A stretch of 64,000 nt of DNA from assembly GCA_910574455.1 (NCBI GenBank), contig CAJSYZ010000003.1, positions 2,542,001-2,606,000 of the forward strand. The letters are read 5' to 3'. A model generated the notes under the pieces. It was not told the origin of the DNA. It searched no databases and worked only from the letters and a program-made list of their open reading frames with translations. Position 1 is the first letter of the stretch; the number at the start of each line of letters is the position of its first letter. Both the position numbers and the translations under genes were made by a program. Below, piece by piece: positions 1 through 11,273 of this stretch. The DNA comes from Trichaptum fuscoviolaceum (Eukaryota > Basidiomycota > Agaricomycetes > Hymenochaetales > Trichaptaceae).

Positions 1-987
1 TCTCTCCCTACTTGGTGGTACCGCACGGAGTACTACTGGATTGGTGCGCAGCCTTGCACAGTCTTGCATTCATTTATTTTCTTATTTAAATGTTCTTAGA
101 TTACCCTCATTGGGATATGAAGCCACTCCTTAAACGCTACTACTTGATGCATTTTTCATATTGGATACAGCAGCTCATAGTGCTTATCCTAAGAATCGAA
201 AAGCCAAGGAAAGACTTCAAGGAACTCGCTGCGCATCATGTTGTTACCCTTTGGCTTATTGGGTATGTCCGGGCATGTTTAGGAGGACAAAGAGTGAATA
301 ACTCAATGCTGAACTTCTCATCCGCAGATGGAGCTACGGCGTTAACCTCACTTTGATTGGAAATGCCATATTTGTGAGCATGGATATTCCGGATGTCTTT
401 TTGGCAGTACGCTACCCTTCAACTCCAGTAAATCCCCCGATGTTGCATTAACTTTCCATCTTCAGTTATCAAAGCTCTGCAACTACCTTGATCTCAATAC
501 GACAAAAGTATATACGTTTGCTGTATTCGCAGTCATCTGGACGTATGCTAGTTTATTGTCCTCACAATTTTATTGCGACTTAAAGCTCAGCATTCTAGGT
601 ACTTCCGACATTACCTGAACATCGTCATCCTGTATTCCGTCTGGACTCAATTCGACCTTATCCCGTACGTTTTTCTATCTTCCCTTGCTTGCAAGAGGCT
701 GCTAAGAAGGATTGTAGTGATTCAGCAAGATTTTTCCATCCATCCGATGGTGTATGGATGGTTTGGTGGATGAAATACCAGATTTTCGCCCCTATCTTCG
801 CCCTCCAACTCATTAATTTGTTCTGGTACTATTTGATCCTCCGGATAGCATACAGGTGTGCAACCCTCTCATTTTTTGTCCGTAATACTGGTCTTTCTGA
901 TGAAACTTTAATAGGGCTGTGATGGAAGAGACTGTTACCGACATCCGTTCTGACGACGAGGATGAAGACGAGGATAAAGAGGACTAG
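1..987 (+). CDS. LAG1: Ceramide synthase (sphingosine N-acyltransferase), 3' part
   Basis: Makes ceramide from a sphingoid base and an acyl-CoA in the endoplasmic reticulum membrane. The 5' end lies outside the window. Exons seen: 1-43 (WWYRTEYYWI), from 100 (YPHWDMKPLLKRYYL) to about 262, then a block from about 328 reading WSYGVNLTLIGNAIF and MDIPDVFLA, then NYLDLNTTKVYTF, YFRHYLNIVILYS with WTQFDLIP, a WMVWWMKYQIF segment and a last exon. The AHHVVTLWLIG stretch carries the two adjacent histidines of the Lag1p motif, and MDIPD gives the conserved aspartates of the TLC domain. Several hydrophobic segments fit a multi-pass protein. The C-terminus is acidic (SDDEDEDEDKED), as is common in fungal Lag1/Lac1, where it is a CK2 target. 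Introns are about 55-70 nt. LAG1 and LAC1 cannot be told apart here. Confidence 0.9.
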
Positions 988-1121
988 CGTACATAATCAT
1001 TAATTATGTCTCAGATTTCTTGGATAACGTCTTGATCAAGAAGAAGTCGGAAATGCTACATACTGACACAATGAATCATTCATACAAACTTTATATCTTA
1101 CAGTTTTTTCAAGGATCGAAA

Positions 1122-2826
1122 TCACCAAAGACTATCCTCGACTTCAACATCTTCTATAGCTTCACCATCTAAGGATGGCCCTTGGAAGGCACCTTCCAAG
1201 TCTGAATCGTCGCTTTCTTCGTCCGATTTGAACTCTACTTTAACGGTCGATCCCTTCTCGGTCGTCTGGGTCTGGTTTGGCCAGCGTTCCTCACGCTGCG
1301 CGTCGAGCTGGTTCCCAGATGCCATAGACTTCAGAGCAAGCAGTGTGTACTATAAATAGTTCAATGAAAATGGCATCCACAGCTTGGCTATCTTTTGTAA
1401 AATTTCGTACATATGCATCGTTGCCCGCATTATGTGTATTTACCGTGGAGGTTTTGAGAAGAAGACACATCCTTTCAAGCTTCGTCTTCTCAGATATGTC
1501 ACCTTGTAAGGCCCCGAAGAGCTCTGTTGTGTCGACAACGAAGATGCCATCGTCTGGCATTATGTCTGGTAATATATATGAAAGGTTCTCGATTGGCGCA
1601 TCCAGTTGCTTCAGATATCTGTACACAGTCTTGAGGTACGTCTTGGCAAAGAGAACGACAACAACACATACTTGACATCTTGACTGTGATCGTGGAATAC
1701 GAGGAACAGAGGACCTGAGCTGCAGAAATCGCTAATCATTTTGCGGAGGATTTTCTTGAACTCGGCGATCTTCACCACTTCGCTTTTGCCAAAGGAGTAT
1801 TTCTAGGAAATACAGAGCCAATGAGTAGCCTTTCATTAAGGGTCTCAAAAGATAGCGTATCACGTACATCTCGCATGTTCGGAACATACTTCCCATTGGT
1901 GTAAAACTTATGCTCTTCAAGTATATAATGTCCATTGGCCGCGATTTCATTACCTTCTTTCCACTGCAGATAGCTCCACCCACATTCAGTGATGACTGTG
2001 TGGTCCATTTCCCAAGCTTCAAAGTCAATGGCCAGCCATGTTCCAGCCTTTTCAGCCCAGAATGAACGAACCCTCTCAAATTTCTGGCGAACTGACACGA
2101 GAAGGGCGTCTGCACCTTTTAGCCGCTTGTTGTTTTTCTCTACATTCTGTGCGGAAGAATACCATCAAAAATGATTAAGGTATGTTCCTGAAAAGCTATG
2201 AAATGTCTTACATTCAATGCTTTTCTGAGCTCGTCGGCGTTCTTGATAAACATTGACGTACAGTTGCGGAGCAAAGAGTTGGTCAAGAGGAACTCAGAAG
2301 ACGGAAGAGGGAGTTTCTTTTTCGTGAAGCCCATTTCATGAAGCCAGTAGCGGATGTACTCCACTTGTGCACAGGAGAATAGTAGACGCAGCTTGCCGTT
2401 TAGCGCAAGTGTACCTGCGTAACAGCATATAATCAGAGAAATGCTTTGTGGGCTCGTTGTCAAAAGGCCAAAAACCAATGTAAAGCTCCAACCCTTTGTC
2501 ACCTTCTGTTCTCAAAGGATGTTTCGGGTCTGTTAGCGCAAACTTTGACAGGATCGCCTTTAGAGCAGAGCGTTCCGCTGGATCAGGTATGAGTTGATGC
2601 CTATTGTGTATCAGATCGCTCCGATGATTACTGTATGTTTAAAGTATGTATACCATTCAAATAGAATATCTGTGTACCGATAGTAGCCCGTGATGATTGG
2701 CCTTGATAATTTCATCGTGTAGTCCCGAAGGCAGTTTATTCTACAGATCACGAAAAGGAGTAAGGATGATGATGGTGAAAGGTCAAGAATGCCCTTTGCT
2801 GCGCGCTCTTTGTGAAGTTGCGGCAT
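1122..2826 (-). CDS. Gfd2/YDR514C-like protein with DEDD exonuclease fold
   Basis: Spliced gene read from the ATG at 2826. The N-terminal half carries TGYYRYTDILFEW joined across an intron to HQLIPDPAERSALKAI and a block containing GLELYIGFWPFDNEPTKHF. The C-terminal half is the RNase H-like module: WLAIDFEAWE (D and E of the first exonuclease motif), CGWSYLQW, a HYILEEHKFYTNGKYVP block, FVVDTTELFGAL and finally HNAGNDAYYTLLALKSM (H, N and D of the last motif), spliced at about 1343. The tail is acidic (KSDEESDDSDLEG). This order matches fungal proteins named after yeast Gfd2, a partner of the mRNA export factor Dbp5. A nuclease activity is inferred from the fold only. It shares an upstream region with CENP-A, which is transcribed away from it. 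Confidence 0.75.
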
Positions 2827-3179
2827 TGCATTAAGGTTCGAACTCCGCGAAGATATTCGGCGCCTGCAGTGCTGTATTTACCGTGACTTACGACCGCAGT
2901 CTTCACCTTTCGTCTTCATATTCAATAGTAACTCTATTGCCATTGGACTCATTGCGAGTAAGTGAACCATGTTCCCTTAATATATCATAGCAGAATACGG
3001 TCGAAACAAGTTCGATGATATTTAGAATTTGAAGGAAGGACCCTGGGAACTTCAGTTCAACGTCACGGTAAATCTGACAATGGTTGTAAATTGAACCAGG
3101 GACCACCGCCGACCACAGTTCCTACCCGTCTTAGCCACACTTCCAACGTCGTCTTTCAGACGTCTCTTCACTCTCTAGC
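2827..3179. promoter_or_regulatory. Divergent spacer between Gfd2-like gene and CENP-A
   Basis: 353 bp between two start codons that point away from each other, so both promoters must lie here. A 67-codon minus-strand reading frame at 2903-3106 covers part of it but has no recognisable domain and would overlap both promoters; I do not call it a gene. No TATA box close to either start was obvious. Confidence 0.5.
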
Positions 3180-3831
3180 ATGCCTGTCGCAGTACAAAAA
3201 GGGTCCGGAAAAGTCGGTGCATCAGCAGCTGCGCGACGAAAGTCAGGAGCATCCACAGCGGCGGGGTCAAGTTCGCCGGTCAGCAGACAAAAAGCAACCG
3301 CCCGCAAGAGCACGGGTAGTCGTCCACCTGCGAGCGCTATGAATAGAGGGAGACAGAGTAATGGGAACAATGTACCCGGGGAAGTCCAAAGGGCAAAGAG
3401 GCGGTATCGTCCTGGAGCAAAGGCGTTGAAGGATATCCGGAAATACCAGAAGTCAACCGACCTGTTACTTCGGAAACTCCCATTTGCTCGAGTGGTGAGT
3501 GCGCTATCTTTTCTTGTCGGATCTGTACTGAGACTTTTTCTAGGTCAGGGAAATTGCCTTGGATATGACGACCGACATGGTGGACTACAGCTCCGGTGCC
3601 GGTCTTCGATGGCAGAGCTCTGCTCTTTTGGCTCTTCAAGAGGCCACAGAAGCCTTTCTTGTTCATCTTTTCGAAGATGCGTGAGTATCCGTATGGTTCT
3701 GCATGTTGTGTATACTCTCTGACCTCTCTAACAGCAATCTCTGTGCCATTCATGCAAAGCGAGTGACTATCATGCAACGGGATATACAACTCGCTCGCCG
3801 AATCCGTGGTCCATGGGGCGGAATGGCATGA
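3180..3831 (+). CDS. Centromeric histone H3 variant CENP-A
   Basis: Three exons: 3180-3494, 3544-3680 and 3735-3831, giving 182 residues with the frame closed. The histone fold runs from [18 protein letters not shown] through FARVVREIALD and [18 protein letters not shown] to [24 protein letters not shown]. Marks of CENP-A rather than canonical H3 are the RYRPG entry, LRWQSSA in place of LRFQSSA, a loop 1 longer than that of H3 ([12 protein letters not shown] before LRWQ), MQRDIQLA, and a short extra tail (GPWGGMA). The roughly 75-residue N-terminal tail is rich in S, A, K and R and contains ATARKSTGS, similar to the H3 tail around K9. Known role of the family: it replaces H3 in centromeric nucleosomes and specifies the kinetochore (Cse4 in budding yeast, Cnp1 in fission yeast). 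A canonical H3 is ruled out by length and tail. Confidence 0.93.
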
Positions 3832-4063
3832 TGCCCGTCTGCCTTATCTTCCAGCTTCACCTTTATTTTGGATCTTGCTCTGTTGACCTTGTTCTATATG
3901 TTTATCGTTTCATTTACTTTCAGCGTCATGACATCTTGTATTCCCGAACTAGCGACACCTCCGCCTTCACAACGATCTAACGACTTACATCACGAACTCA
4001 CTGCATGTCGTATATACATTGCATTGTCATATTACACCATATATAAAAATAAGATTGATTAGT
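3832..4063. other. Convergent spacer, CENP-A and MLKL-like gene
   Basis: 232 bp between two converging 3' ends. It is AT-rich near 4010-4060 (ATATATAAAAATAAG), which would suit poly(A) signals for either strand. Nothing else is seen. Confidence 0.4.
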
Positions 4064-6068
4064 TTATAGCCTCGCAGGCAAGGACAGCTTGAATTCAAGC
4101 CGGTGTTCGTATGGCCTGATGCCGCACTCCGATAGACATGATTCACGGTTCAGTTCGAAATGTTTGGTAACGTGCCAGCACGATGTTAGAAGAGAACGTT
4201 CATAATGAATACGAATGCGTTGCTCTATATCTTTAATCTTCATACGAGGGCCGTAAGCTGATAAAATAAGTGTAAGTATGCCGGAAACAGAATGGAGACG
4301 AGAAGCGCACGTATGAAATACCACGTTCTCCGTCTCAGAAATTGGACTGAAACAAGAGTGACTGCTCTCGGAATGACGTACACCTTCATAGAGCTCTGAG
4401 GGGCTGGCTGTTTCCTCTTGATAACCGCTTTTCTGGGCTTATCGTCTTCTGGGCAGAGCAAAACGAAGTGGTCATGTTTTGCTGTAGAGTGGCTCGAGTC
4501 AATAGCCTGAGAGAGGGGGAGGACGATCTCCTGGATCCCGCAAAGCTGGCGCTGGACAAATTCAAGCCTTTCTCTGCCGAGGGGCACTGAAAATGAGGTC
4601 AGTAACTCCGAAAAGAAGCATTCTATGACATGGAATTCAACTCACCGAAGCTCTCAAAGGGGACTGCTTCATCAAAGCGGGCTGACTTTGCGGGCATAAG
4701 CATTTCAAGGAGTAGCTTTGGTCCATTCTTGTTAATTATTGGAACGGGCATTCCATCTTTTAGTCTGTTTTCAGCATGACTTGATTGAAGTAATCGAGAA
4801 CTAATTGCAGGTGTCTTCGGCAGTGGTTTACCAGTATCCACGCCAGGAGAAGCACTAGACTCCGAGGGGTCGCTTCTACTACAAGTTGTCTCTTGGAATG
4901 CCATACTATCACCTGTTGACTCTTCGTTTCCTGTGTCTTCAATATCTGCATATGCCGGAGGCGGTGAAGAGGGGGAGCGATGTGAAGATTCTATAGGACC
5001 CTCAACTTCTTCATCTCGCTCACCTCCTTTCGGTTGCAAGCCCCAAGGTGGAAGTTTAGAAACAAAAGAAAGGGGCGAGCTCCGCAGCCTATTTGCCCAG
5101 CTCATACGATTCCTTGGAATAGAAGAAGCCGGGTCATTCGCTTCTAGATTAATCGGCGACTTCCGTCTCGTATGAGCCTCCAGGAAATCCGGGCTGCTAG
5201 CTTGCGTGAGTGTTGGTAAAGACATAGCTCTTTGACGGTGCGCAGTTTGCTGTTCTTCTTCCAAGTTTCTTTCAGACTTGTCCGTATCTGGAGGAAGGGT
5301 TTTAGACGAGTCTCCTACACTATACGTAGAAGCTTTGCGAAGAGCTTGAGATAGTTCTGCTAGAGTAGCCCCTTGGTGTGCAAGCTCGGAGAGAATGTGA
5401 CTGTTTCCCAATTCAAGCTTCTGGCCTATATGAAGGAGGCTCTGATGATCACGTCTTCGAGAGATCTCATTTTCTTTCTGCCATGCTGAAATGTCGATGA
5501 TCTGCTCTAGCTAAATAAAAGGGATTGAAGGTTCAGCTGTTCCATTATGTATAACGAGAAGATAAAGACTTAGACTTACATTTAAGACCGATACGAGAGT
5601 AGTCAGGGCATGCTGACAATCTTGTATTAGAGCAGCATTCTCCTCAGACCTTAGCAAAGACACCAGCAGGCCTTGTTGCCCGACTTTAGCTATCGTATCA
5701 GCCGTAAGCTTAAAGGTGCTGCAAATCCGTCGTTAGCATTGTACCTGACGAGCACTGAGAGCTGAGAACACTCACTTTTCCAAATCATAAACCCGAGCCT
5801 GTACAGCAGCTTCACCCTGGCAAGTAACGATCGCCTGCAATCGATCGACCACGAGCTGGCACCGCTCCACGAGCTGTCCGCACCTCTCCCTGTTCGACTT
5901 GATTTTCGAGTAGGCTTGGTAGACGATCGACAGAGATGCAAAAGCAGAGGTCAAAATTGAACTTTCAATCAGCATGCTGAACAGCAAACTCCAATCCGAG
6001 TCGGCAGCACTCGAAGTCGATACGAGTGATATGAACGAGTTCCGTGTAGTAAACCAGCAGGAAGCCAA
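4064..6068 (-). CDS. MLKL N-terminal-like (HeLo-type) bundle protein with disordered middle
   Basis: Spliced minus-strand gene ending in ...LSLPARL at 4064. The start is uncertain: an ATG at 6068 gives extra residues, and another in frame at 5975 begins right before the bundle. The N-terminal about 150 residues are helical and contain SNRERCGQLVERCQLVVDRL, then YDLEKTFKLTADTIAKVGQQ and LLVSLLRSEENAALIQDC. This pattern matches the N-terminal adaptor bundle annotated as MLKL-NTD in many mushroom proteins. After it come WQKENEISRRRDHQSLLHIG and LAHQGATLAELSQAL, a Ser/Pro-rich stretch of about 200 residues, and a C-terminal region (PFESFG joined to VPLGRERLEFVQRQLCGIQE) that I do not recognise. 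No kinase domain is visible. In animals and plants related bundles act in membrane-linked cell death; that role here is inference only. Confidence 0.6.
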
Positions 6069-7313
6069 GTCCAGATGCTGATATTAAGCCTGAAGTCCAT
6101 CTGAGCGTACAAGCAAGCAATGTCCCGACTCCACATTTCTTGCAAACCAAAATCAATATAGCTCGCAAAGAGCGAAGGCTAAAGCAAACTTGTCAGAAGT
6201 GCACTTTAAGTTCAACGGTACCGCCGGAAGATGCCGAAGTAGCAAACTGTAACTTGAAGGGCGGATTCTGTACTCTCCTCTCTCCACCAATGTACATGAC
6301 GGGAATACAAGGAAAAAAATATTTAAAAAACATGGAATTAGTATTGGTCGGCGACCGCGCAAACCAGTATCTTCGGGTCTCCGCGTAATAAGTCCGGCCA
6401 GCGGAAGAAGTCAAAATTTGGACATACATATGTTGCGAACAAACATTCAATCAAGCATTGACAGCGAGAGAATCGATTGTAAGTGGTTGCTATATTTTGT
6501 ACATTAGGTGAGCTACTCGAAAACGAATGGTGCATCAATTTGAGGAGTTCGGTGAAGAGGGATACTTATGAGGCGTCGACACGGCCACAGTCTTCGGGTT
6601 AAAGGCATATATGCATGCAAAGAAAAACAGGAATAAGCTAACACATATTCGTAGTTACTACAGAGCAACAGCGCTTTTGTATATACGGCAAAACGAGGAA
6701 GGGAGTCTGCCAGTTGTTAGTTACGTGGAGGATGCATGGAGGTGTTTCGCTGCAGGCGGAGCTTCGCGTTCGTTCGTGTCCAAATGTGCATAGGCAGACT
6801 GTAATGTGTTGCAATAAAAAGGAGGATAAAGCGGAAAGATGATTACTTTTATGAGTACCAATAGCGGTATGAGGGAGGGATCTGGAATATCGTAAAAGAA
6901 GTATTGTACTATAGCTAGTGCGTTGTTCGAGAATGATTTGATTGAAGATGCGTAGAGAGAAGTGTCACGGTTCGCGGTGCTAGAAGCTGAAACAGAATGA
7001 AGTTCAGGGGAGTAAAACAGGTAGATGCGATGAGATGACAAGATGAAGTGAGATGAGATGAAGGATATGAAATGAAATGAAGTGCAAATAACGAGCGTAA
7101 TGAAAGGGCAAACGATTGAATGGAAGAATATCAAGAACTCCGCGTACAAGTCTGGTGAGGCGTAAAAATAAAATCCAAAAGCGGAAGCCAAAGGTCCCAA
7201 GAGACACAAAAATTAGAGTCCGTCGTGAAGAAAGGAAATATTTGTATAGTAAAGGTCTTTATAGAAAGGTTGCTCGCCCACATTTATTTCACCGAGACCG
7301 GGAGCGAGTAAGT
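6069..7313. other. Gene-free stretch of 1.2 kb
   Basis: Lies between the start of the MLKL-like gene and the 3' end of the next minus-strand gene, so it should hold the promoter of the former and the 3' UTR of the latter. The longest frame (162 codons, minus strand, 6721-7209) is made of hydrophobic low-complexity translation of a purine-rich repeat and has no domain. No RNA gene or transposon ends were seen. Confidence 0.45.
7012..7085. repeat. Purine-rich simple repeat (GATGA/GAAAT units)
   Basis: A degenerate run of five-base units such as GAGAT, GAAGT and GAAAT, with almost no C or T other than the T in each unit. It sits in the likely 3' UTR of the gene that ends at 7314. Confidence 0.6.
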
Positions 7314-10300
7314 TTACAACATTGTTGTCCGACGTTTAGCTTCCGGCTTGCGCGACGATGAAGAGCCTTGCGACGTCTTCCGCTGGCGTGCCTGTACCTG
7401 GAGCTGTAGTTGTTGTGCTGAATGGTATTGCGATTGAGACTGAGTTTGAGAGCGGATGGACGAAGAGGATGCCTGGCGTTGCTGGTGTTGATGCAAGGAC
7501 GAATTCACATTTACATTCGCGATGGAAAGCCGCGAATGTCTTCTGGAATCCGCATCCGCGCCAGAGCCTGTGCTTGGCGTGACAACCTGAGACAGATGTG
7601 AGGCCTGCCTGGGACTATGGTCTCCTGCGTGGAAGGATTGGCGCGACCTCTGCGGCGCAGTGGGAAGCGATACATTCGAATTCAAAGGCGACCCGCCGCT
7701 TGGCGGAGTCGAATTCGGTGTCGATACGTAGCCGTTCTGCATTCCAATCCCGCTAGACCGCCTTGATCCCGATGGAGAGGAGTCGCGGGAGTGCGAGCGT
7801 GAGCCTGAATGAGAGCCCGAGGGGGAATGCGACCCGGAGGGCGAACCCGACCTGGAGCCTGAACGCGACCCGCCGCCGTACTGACCCATCATGAACGGCG
7901 GGGTAGGCGGGAGGAGGGGCATATTCATGTTCAAGTTTGTCATATTTATGCCTCCCATACCTCCCATATTTGCCATACCCATGTTCATATTCCACACCGG
8001 CATCGGTGAAACGGGGGGCACCATGTTCGGGACGAACACCGGGTACGGGACTGCGATGATCTGAGGCTGTGACTGCGGGGCCGGCATTGGTGCAGTTTGC
8101 GACCTCACCAATGACTGGCGTCTCCTGTTCGCGTCCGAGGACGACATTGTCGAAATCTCTGAAATAGGTCTTCGTGACAAGCTGCCTTGTTGTGAAGACA
8201 CTGAGATGCTTGATTGTCGCCTACTTGTCGGCGGAGGCCTGAAGTCCTCTATGCTAGAGTCGTTCATAGCTACGCTCCTCCGAACGTCCTCTGAAGAGCC
8301 CATGTAGAAGCTCGTCCGCCGTCCCGATACTGACCCAGAGACGCTACCACTGCCAGTACCAGCCTCCCCTGGTATCTGAAGAGCTGATGGCGCATTCGTA
8401 TCGTACTTCGGCCTCGAATAACTCGGCTCCCTCTCCTTCAGCCTGTTTTCCCTCACGCTCACGAAGCTCTCCGACCCCGAGCGTACCATCTCTCTCCTTT
8501 GTCTGGCAGCGACCACCTCCTCTGCATACCGCTCTTTCTTGATCTCCTCTTCCCTCTTCCTTCTTCTTTCCTCCTCTGCCCTCCTCCGCAGTTCTTCTTC
8601 CGCCTGCAGACGGCGCTCCTCCTCCTCTGCGCGTCTTCTTTGCTCTTCTTCTCGCTTGCGGTCCTCATCCTGCGCTTCCGCGCGTTTGGCCCGCTCGGCC
8701 TGCAAGAAGCGCTCCTTCTCCTCCCGCTTCTTCTTCGCCTGAATCGCGTAACCTAACGGCACGTCATCGTCTGCATCCTTATCCTTATCCTTGACCCCAC
8801 CGTCGACGCCCCTGTTATCCTTATCTCTTTCTGTCCTATCTTTTTCATGACTTCGATCACGGATACGATCGCCAACTCTAAAGCCAAAGCCAAATCCTCT
8901 ACCTCTACTCGGTGCCTTATCTTCGTTGTCCCTCGTATCTTCCGCAAACCGTACCTCACGTAAATCCGGGGCAGCAGCTTTACTAGCGCCTAAAAGCTTC
9001 CGCGCTGGGTTCGAAGGTGCTGTGGCAGGCGCCGCTGAAGACGAAATAGGCGACAAGGACAGGACAGGTTCGGCAGGTTCCCCGTGCAGCTGTTCCAGTC
9101 GCAGGGGAGAAGGGGCGCTCATGAAGGTAGACCTTCGATGACTGTCGCGCGGAACCAAAGGTTTTTGTAGAGCTATATAGTTCCAGAGTAGCGATGAAAA
9201 TGAACATAGCATAGGTAGAAGCAGGTAAAGTTAGAACTATATGCGGACTTATGATGGCAAACAGCACAAAAATGTTATTACTTACCATTCTTCATTGAAC
9301 CACCATTCTTCAAAACACCAGCAGGCGGCTGGGGCGGCGGTAGAAGCTCCCTCTCGAACGTAGCATCGTCCAATGCTAGGCCCGCTAGGAATTCGAGCCC
9401 CTCTGAGAACTCGAGTTCCGGGACAGCGAGTCCACGACCAACGCCCATGACTTTACGGCGAACGATAGTTACCTCTAATGAGACTTCGTCTAACACCGGG
9501 GTCCACACATCCATCCGCTCTTCGAAACACGGCCGATTGCACCAGAGGCGTAGACCGCGGCTGAAGGTGACGACACGCTTGACGTCGGCATCATCAGTGG
9601 CTTTCCCGTTGCCACTGTCTGGAACTATGGTCGAGATGCTGGTGGAGGAGCCCGATCGCTCTCCGGATGACACCGGAGAATTCAGAGAGGGCACGGGACG
9701 GGCCCCGAGAACCGCGATCGACCGGACCTCCGCGTGAGTAAGATTACGTCGCTCAAGTCTACGCATCAGGCGCCGTAAATGAAGAGTACTCTCGAATGTA
9801 TGCACAAATGACGATGTGAGGTGAGGGGATATAGAGCGTGGAAAGCGGGGAGGTTGGACGGATCGGGAGTTCGAAGCTAAATACGGGGAATTGGAGGATG
9901 AGGAGGCTGAAGAAAAAGCGGAGGCATAAGGGGATGATGACGATGGGGAAGAGGGCAAGACAACGAGCGGCGGTGGCGAGCACTGTGGCACCATAAGGGA
10001 GTTGCGAATCATCAAGCGGAGATTACTTTGCGCGGCGGCAAGCATAGCCTGTGTAATGACGGAGGGGGTGCGGTCGCGAGGCGGGGCAGGTGAAATTTTG
10101 ACGGTAGCGGGATGGGAGTCCGAAGAGGCCGACTCATCGCCAGAATCATCGTCTGTGTCGCTCACGCTCTCTCGAGGTGGTATATCCTTCTGCTGAGGTC
10201 TTTGCCGCAGACTAGATTTGTGCGGTTGTTTGTGCCTATGCGAGAGCTCTTTCGCAGATTTGGGGCCAATTGCAACACTCTTGTCTGACAATGCCACCTT

Positions 10301-10696
10301 CTTCAACCCAAACCAAGAGGACCATCTTTTCTTTTCGCTGGAGGGCATGTAGGTGGCGGTAGTGGTGGTGGTAGCGGAGGGAAAGGTCATCTGGCCGTCG
10401 TCATCGGGCGTGCGTATGCTCGAAGATTCATTAGAGGAGGAGGAGGAAGCAGGTGTGAGGATGGGGCGAGGGGAGAGCGAGTAGGCTGAAGGTGAGCCAG
10501 CTGGAGACGAAGGAATGGTCTCAAGGGGCGTCTTCGGGGCTTTGGCGAAGAGGGTGGCAGATCGTGACTTGACAATGGGGCGTGTAGGGACAGCATTTGT
10601 CGTCGCTGGGTTATTAGACGTGTTGAATGAAACGGTCGAGGATCCGTCATCAGACTTTCCGCGTTTAATTGAGAAGGCGGAGGCGAGCGCACGCAT
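7314..10696 (-). CDS. Large disordered protein with charged coiled coil, function unknown
   Basis: Two exons, 10696-9286 and 9172-7314, joined in phase 1 to give 1089 residues (SMKN joined to ALQKPLVPRDS). The first exon is Ser/Pro/Thr-rich with a basic start (MRALASAFSIKRGKSDDG) and one better-ordered patch of about 150 residues: FESTLHLRRLMRRLERRNLT, then HAEVRSIAVLGARPVP, RGLRLWCNRPCFEERMDVW and ELEFSEGLEFLAGLALDD. The second exon has a long Lys/Arg/Glu coiled coil (from AIQAKKKREEKERFLQAERA to EEIKKERYAEEVVAARQRR), then Ser-rich linkers, a Met/Asn/Gly-rich patch (NMNMGMANMGGMGGIN) and SRSGS/SPSGSHS repeats. I do not recognise a family. The ordered patch in exon 1 is the part most likely to be conserved. 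Sequences inside both exons show no stop, so the gene looks intact. Confidence 0.72.
7755..7875 (-). repeat. Ser-Gly-Arg-Ser coding repeat
   Basis: Within the large minus-strand gene, an approximately six-base-period repeat encodes alternating Gly, Ser, Arg and His (SRSGSRSGSPSGSHSPSGS and onward). It is a low-complexity coding repeat prone to length change. Confidence 0.7.
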
Positions 10697-11273
10697 TCTC
10701 TAGTCGACCTGCAGCACGTTCGATGGCGCAATGCAGCTCGCTCTTGAAGCGAAAGCAAAGCAGATGAGGGTTGGGGAGAAGGAGGCTGGCAAGAACAATC
10801 CGGTGACTTAGGTGAGCTGGACTGAGACAGACATAGCTTTGCAAATAGGCCAGGCAGGAGACTCGATGACGGCCACCCTTTTGCTCGAGCCGAGAAAGCG
10901 TATCCCCGTCTGATCAAGCGTCTGAGTAAAAAAGCTGTACGTCTGCTCCGTGCGGGCTTAGACTATAGGCTAGAACGGAGAGCAGCCCGGGGCTGTTTGA
11001 GAATTGCGTGCTCGCCGTTGCCTGCGTCGAGCAAGCTGTCAAGGGCACGAGGACGAGGAGGTGGTTGTGCAGAACAGAGGAGAGTTGTAAGGAACGGAAG
11101 GATGGCAGCAGCAGCGAAGTGCGACTGGAACTGACTGGAACGGGAACAAGTCAGATGGCAGCTCAGATCAATCGTGAGAATTTAGGCGCCGGCATTACAG
11201 CATGCGCACTTATTTTTGGCCGTCGTGGAATCTTCTTTATATATTTACATATATTTATAATTTACAATACAAT
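10697..11273. other. Spacer between RRN7 3' end and the next minus-strand gene
   Basis: 577 bp. It must hold the promoter of the gene starting at 10696 and the end of the RRN7 transcript. An AT-rich block at about 11231-11280 (TATATATTTACATATATTTATAATTTACAATAC) lies next to the RRN7 stop codon and would suit its poly(A) site. Plus-strand frames here have no domain. Confidence 0.45.

Noticed and set aside
2835..2855. GGTTCGAACTCC, a possible tRNA T-arm
   Set aside because: The five bases either side do not pair as a T-stem, and no anticodon or acceptor arm is found around it.
2903..3106. 67-codon minus-strand frame before CENP-A
   Set aside because: Falls in the divergent promoter and shows no homology; first taken as a 5' exon of the Gfd2-like gene, but that gene starts at 2826.
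6721..7209. 162-codon minus-strand frame
   Set aside because: Translation of the purine-rich simple repeat and likely 3' UTR; no domain, no splice support.
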